From Lapillicoccus jejuensis (GTDB lineage: Bacteria; Actinomycetota; Actinomycetes; Actinomycetales; Dermatophilaceae): a stretch of 64,000 nt of DNA. The stretch spans positions 2,170,001 to 2,234,000 of the forward strand of contig NZ_VFMN01000001.1 of NCBI RefSeq assembly GCF_006715055.1, written 5' to 3'. The notes under the pieces were generated by a model. The model saw nothing but the letters and a program-made list of their open reading frames with translations. It did no database searches and was not told the DNA's origin. Numbering within the stretch: position 1 is the first letter of the stretch; every line of letters starts with the position of its first letter. Shown here piece by piece: positions 62,701-64,000 of this stretch. The position numbers and the translations under genes were made by a program.

Positions 62701-64000
62701 ATGCACGTCGCACCGCCACGCCCGCGCCGCCGGCGCCGGGCCCTCGCGGTCACCGCCGTCTCGTCCGCCGCCGCGTTCGCGCTCGGCCCGTCGTCCCTCC
62801 CCGGGCCCGCGGCCGCGCCGCCGCCGGCCTCCCGCCCCGTCGACGGCACCGACCTGGCCGGCGGCAAGTGGGGTGACGCGTCCGCGGACGGCGTCGCCAA
62901 GGACGCCTACGGGCGCAACCGCGCCGAACGCGACCCGGGGTCGTTGTTCACCATCGGCCGGGCGATCGGCGCCCGTGGCCTCTGGGCGAAGAAGGACCGC
63001 GCCGGTCGCCCGCTGACCGGTCAGGGGGTGGCCGTCGCCCTGCTCGACTCGGGGATCTCGGCGGTGCCCGGTCTCGACGCCCCCGGCAAGGTGACCTACG
63101 GACCCGACCTGTCGATCGAGGGCAACGGGGTCCTGGCGCAGCAGGACACCTTCGGCCACGGGACCTTCATGGCCGGGATCATCGCCGGTCGCGGGGCCGG
63201 CAACCCCGCGGCGGACCTGCCCTCGGCGCCGGGCGACGTCCAGCTCGGCATCGCGCCGGACGCGAGGCTGCTGTCGCTCAAGCTGGCCACCGCCGACGGC
63301 AGCACCGACGTCTCGCAGGTCGTCGCAGCGCTCGACTGGGTCGTCCAGCACCCCGTCCTCCCGGACGGGACCCGGGTGCGCGTCGTCAACCTGTCCTACG
63401 GCACCGCGTCGGCGCAGGACTACCGGCTCGACCCGCTGGCCGCGGCGGCCGAGAACGCCTGGCACCACGGCATCGTCGTCGTCGCCTCCGGCGGCAACGA
63501 CGGCGACGTCGGTCGCCTCAGCGACCCGGCCGTCGACCCGTACGTCGTCGCGGTCGGGGCGAGCGACAGCGGCGACCGCACCGACGGCTGGACCGGCGAC
63601 CACGCGGTCGCCGCCTCCTTCTCGCAGGTCGGCTCGCCGGACCGGCACGTCGACCTCGTCGCCCCCGGCACCTCCGTGGTCTCGACCCGCGACCCGGGCT
63701 CGCTCATCGACACCGCCCACCCGTCCGGGCTCGTCGACGGCGACACCAGCGGCCGCCTCTTCCGTGGCAGCGGCACCAGCCAGGCGGCGGCCGTCGTGTC
63801 CGGCGCCGTCGCGCTGCTGCTGCAGGCCTACCCCGACCTCACGCCGGACCAGGTCAAGCTGGCGCTCACCGCGTCGGCGGACCCGGTGAAGAAGGCGTCC
63901 GACCTCACCACCGGCGCCGGCGCGCTGGACCTCAAGGGCGCGATGGACGTCGCCGCCCACCTGCTCGGCACCGACAGGAACGCGGCGACGCTGCGGGCGG
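62701..64000 (+). CDS. secreted S8 (subtilisin-like) serine peptidase, 3' end outside window
   Basis: The first 433 residues of a subtilase. The signal peptide has an Arg-rich start (RPRRRRALAVTAVSSAAAFAL) and ends in an Ala/Pro-rich region. The catalytic triad is Asp116 in VALLDSGIS, His153 in DTFGHGTFMAGIIAGR, and Ser360 in GSGTSQAAAVVSGAVALLLQ. The oxyanion Asn is probably in ASGGNDGD. The sequence runs off the right edge after LTTGAGALDLKGAMD, so any C-terminal extension is unseen. AGGGGG lies 12 nt before the ATG. It shares a 32-bp upstream element with the TSRWS-repeat gene, which suggests common control. Confidence 0.93.
   Translation, partial: MHVAPPRPRRRRRALAVTAVSSAAAFALGPSSLPGPAAAPPPASRPVDGTDLAGGKWGDASADGVAKDAYGRNRAERDPGSLFTIGRAIGARGLWAKKDRAGRPLTGQGVAVALLDSGISAVPGLDAPGKVTYGPDLSIEGNGVLAQQDTFGHGTFMAGIIAGRGAGNPAADLPSAPGDVQLGIAPDARLLSLKLATADGSTDVSQVVAALDWVVQHPVLPDGTRVRVVNLSYGTASAQDYRLDPLAAAAENAWHHGIVVVASGGNDGDVGRLSDPAVDPYVVAVGASDSGDRTDGWTGDHAVAASFSQVGSPDRHVDLVAPGTSVVSTRDPGSLIDTAHPSGLVDGDTSGRLFRGSGTSQAAAVVSGAVALLLQAYPDLTPDQVKLALTASADPVKKASDLTTGAGALDLKGAMDVAAHLLGTDRNAATLRA

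Overview
The window is very GC-rich DNA (roughly 70-75% G+C by eye) with strong third-position G/C bias, many GTG starts and IdeR-, CsoR- and DosR-like control sites. This points to a high-GC actinobacterium. The gene set (GH130/GH2 sugar locus, Frc-type sugar importer, DevR/DevS pair, secreted RVLDTR-repeat protein) would fit a soil-type Micrococcales such as an Intrasporangiaceae member, but that placement is an inference. I found no rRNA, tRNA, intact insertion sequence, prophage or CRISPR array.

Layout. 0-7.3 kb: YjbQ-like protein, secreted sulfatase, secreted GHL15-like and GH3 hydrolases, stand-alone Hsp70. 7.3-9.1 kb: ArsR/SRPBCC pair divergent from a uronate-dehydrogenase-like gene. 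9.1-19.4 kb: glycan locus made of a LacI regulator, a sugar ABC importer without its own ATPase, a GH130 enzyme, an unidentified secreted protein and GH2 beta-galactosidase. 19.5-23.6 kb: RVLDTR surface protein, HtrA-like protease, pentapeptide-DinB protein. 23.6-28.4 kb: siderophore importer and DUF2470 protein sharing an IdeR-type box. 28.5-38 kb: metal homeostasis and signalling, with a His-rich peptide, a copper ATPase with duplicated YHS domains behind a CsoR-like site, MarR, a two-component system, and an SmtB-like repressor divergent from a P1B-4 metal ATPase that carries two compensating frameshifts. 38-43.1 kb: decayed GH35 fragment, a lower-GC scar and a 1395-residue GH35. 43.2-49 kb: DsbA/FrnE protein and a five-gene Frc-type sugar uptake and catabolism operon. 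49-59 kb: small regulator/enzyme pairs around palindromic operators. 59-62.6 kb: Acg-type nitroreductase with DevR/DevS and DosR-like boxes. 62.7-64 kb: S8 peptidase cut by the window end.

The most novel system lies at 54.2-57.5 kb. A secreted protein consisting almost only of twelve TSRWS repeats is translationally coupled to a membrane GGDEF-EAL cyclic-di-GMP enzyme. A 32-bp A-rich element upstream of it (54208-54239) recurs at almost the same distance from the start codon of the S8 peptidase (62596-62627), 24 of 32 bases identical. This suggests an undescribed cell-surface or matrix regulon joining the repeat protein, c-di-GMP signalling and a secreted protease.

A second theme is promoter layout. 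At least twelve genes, mainly regulators and their partners, have a TANNNT -10 hexamer 6-7 nt before the start codon and no ribosome-binding site, so their mRNAs are probably leaderless. Palindromic operators lie beside many of these -10 boxes.
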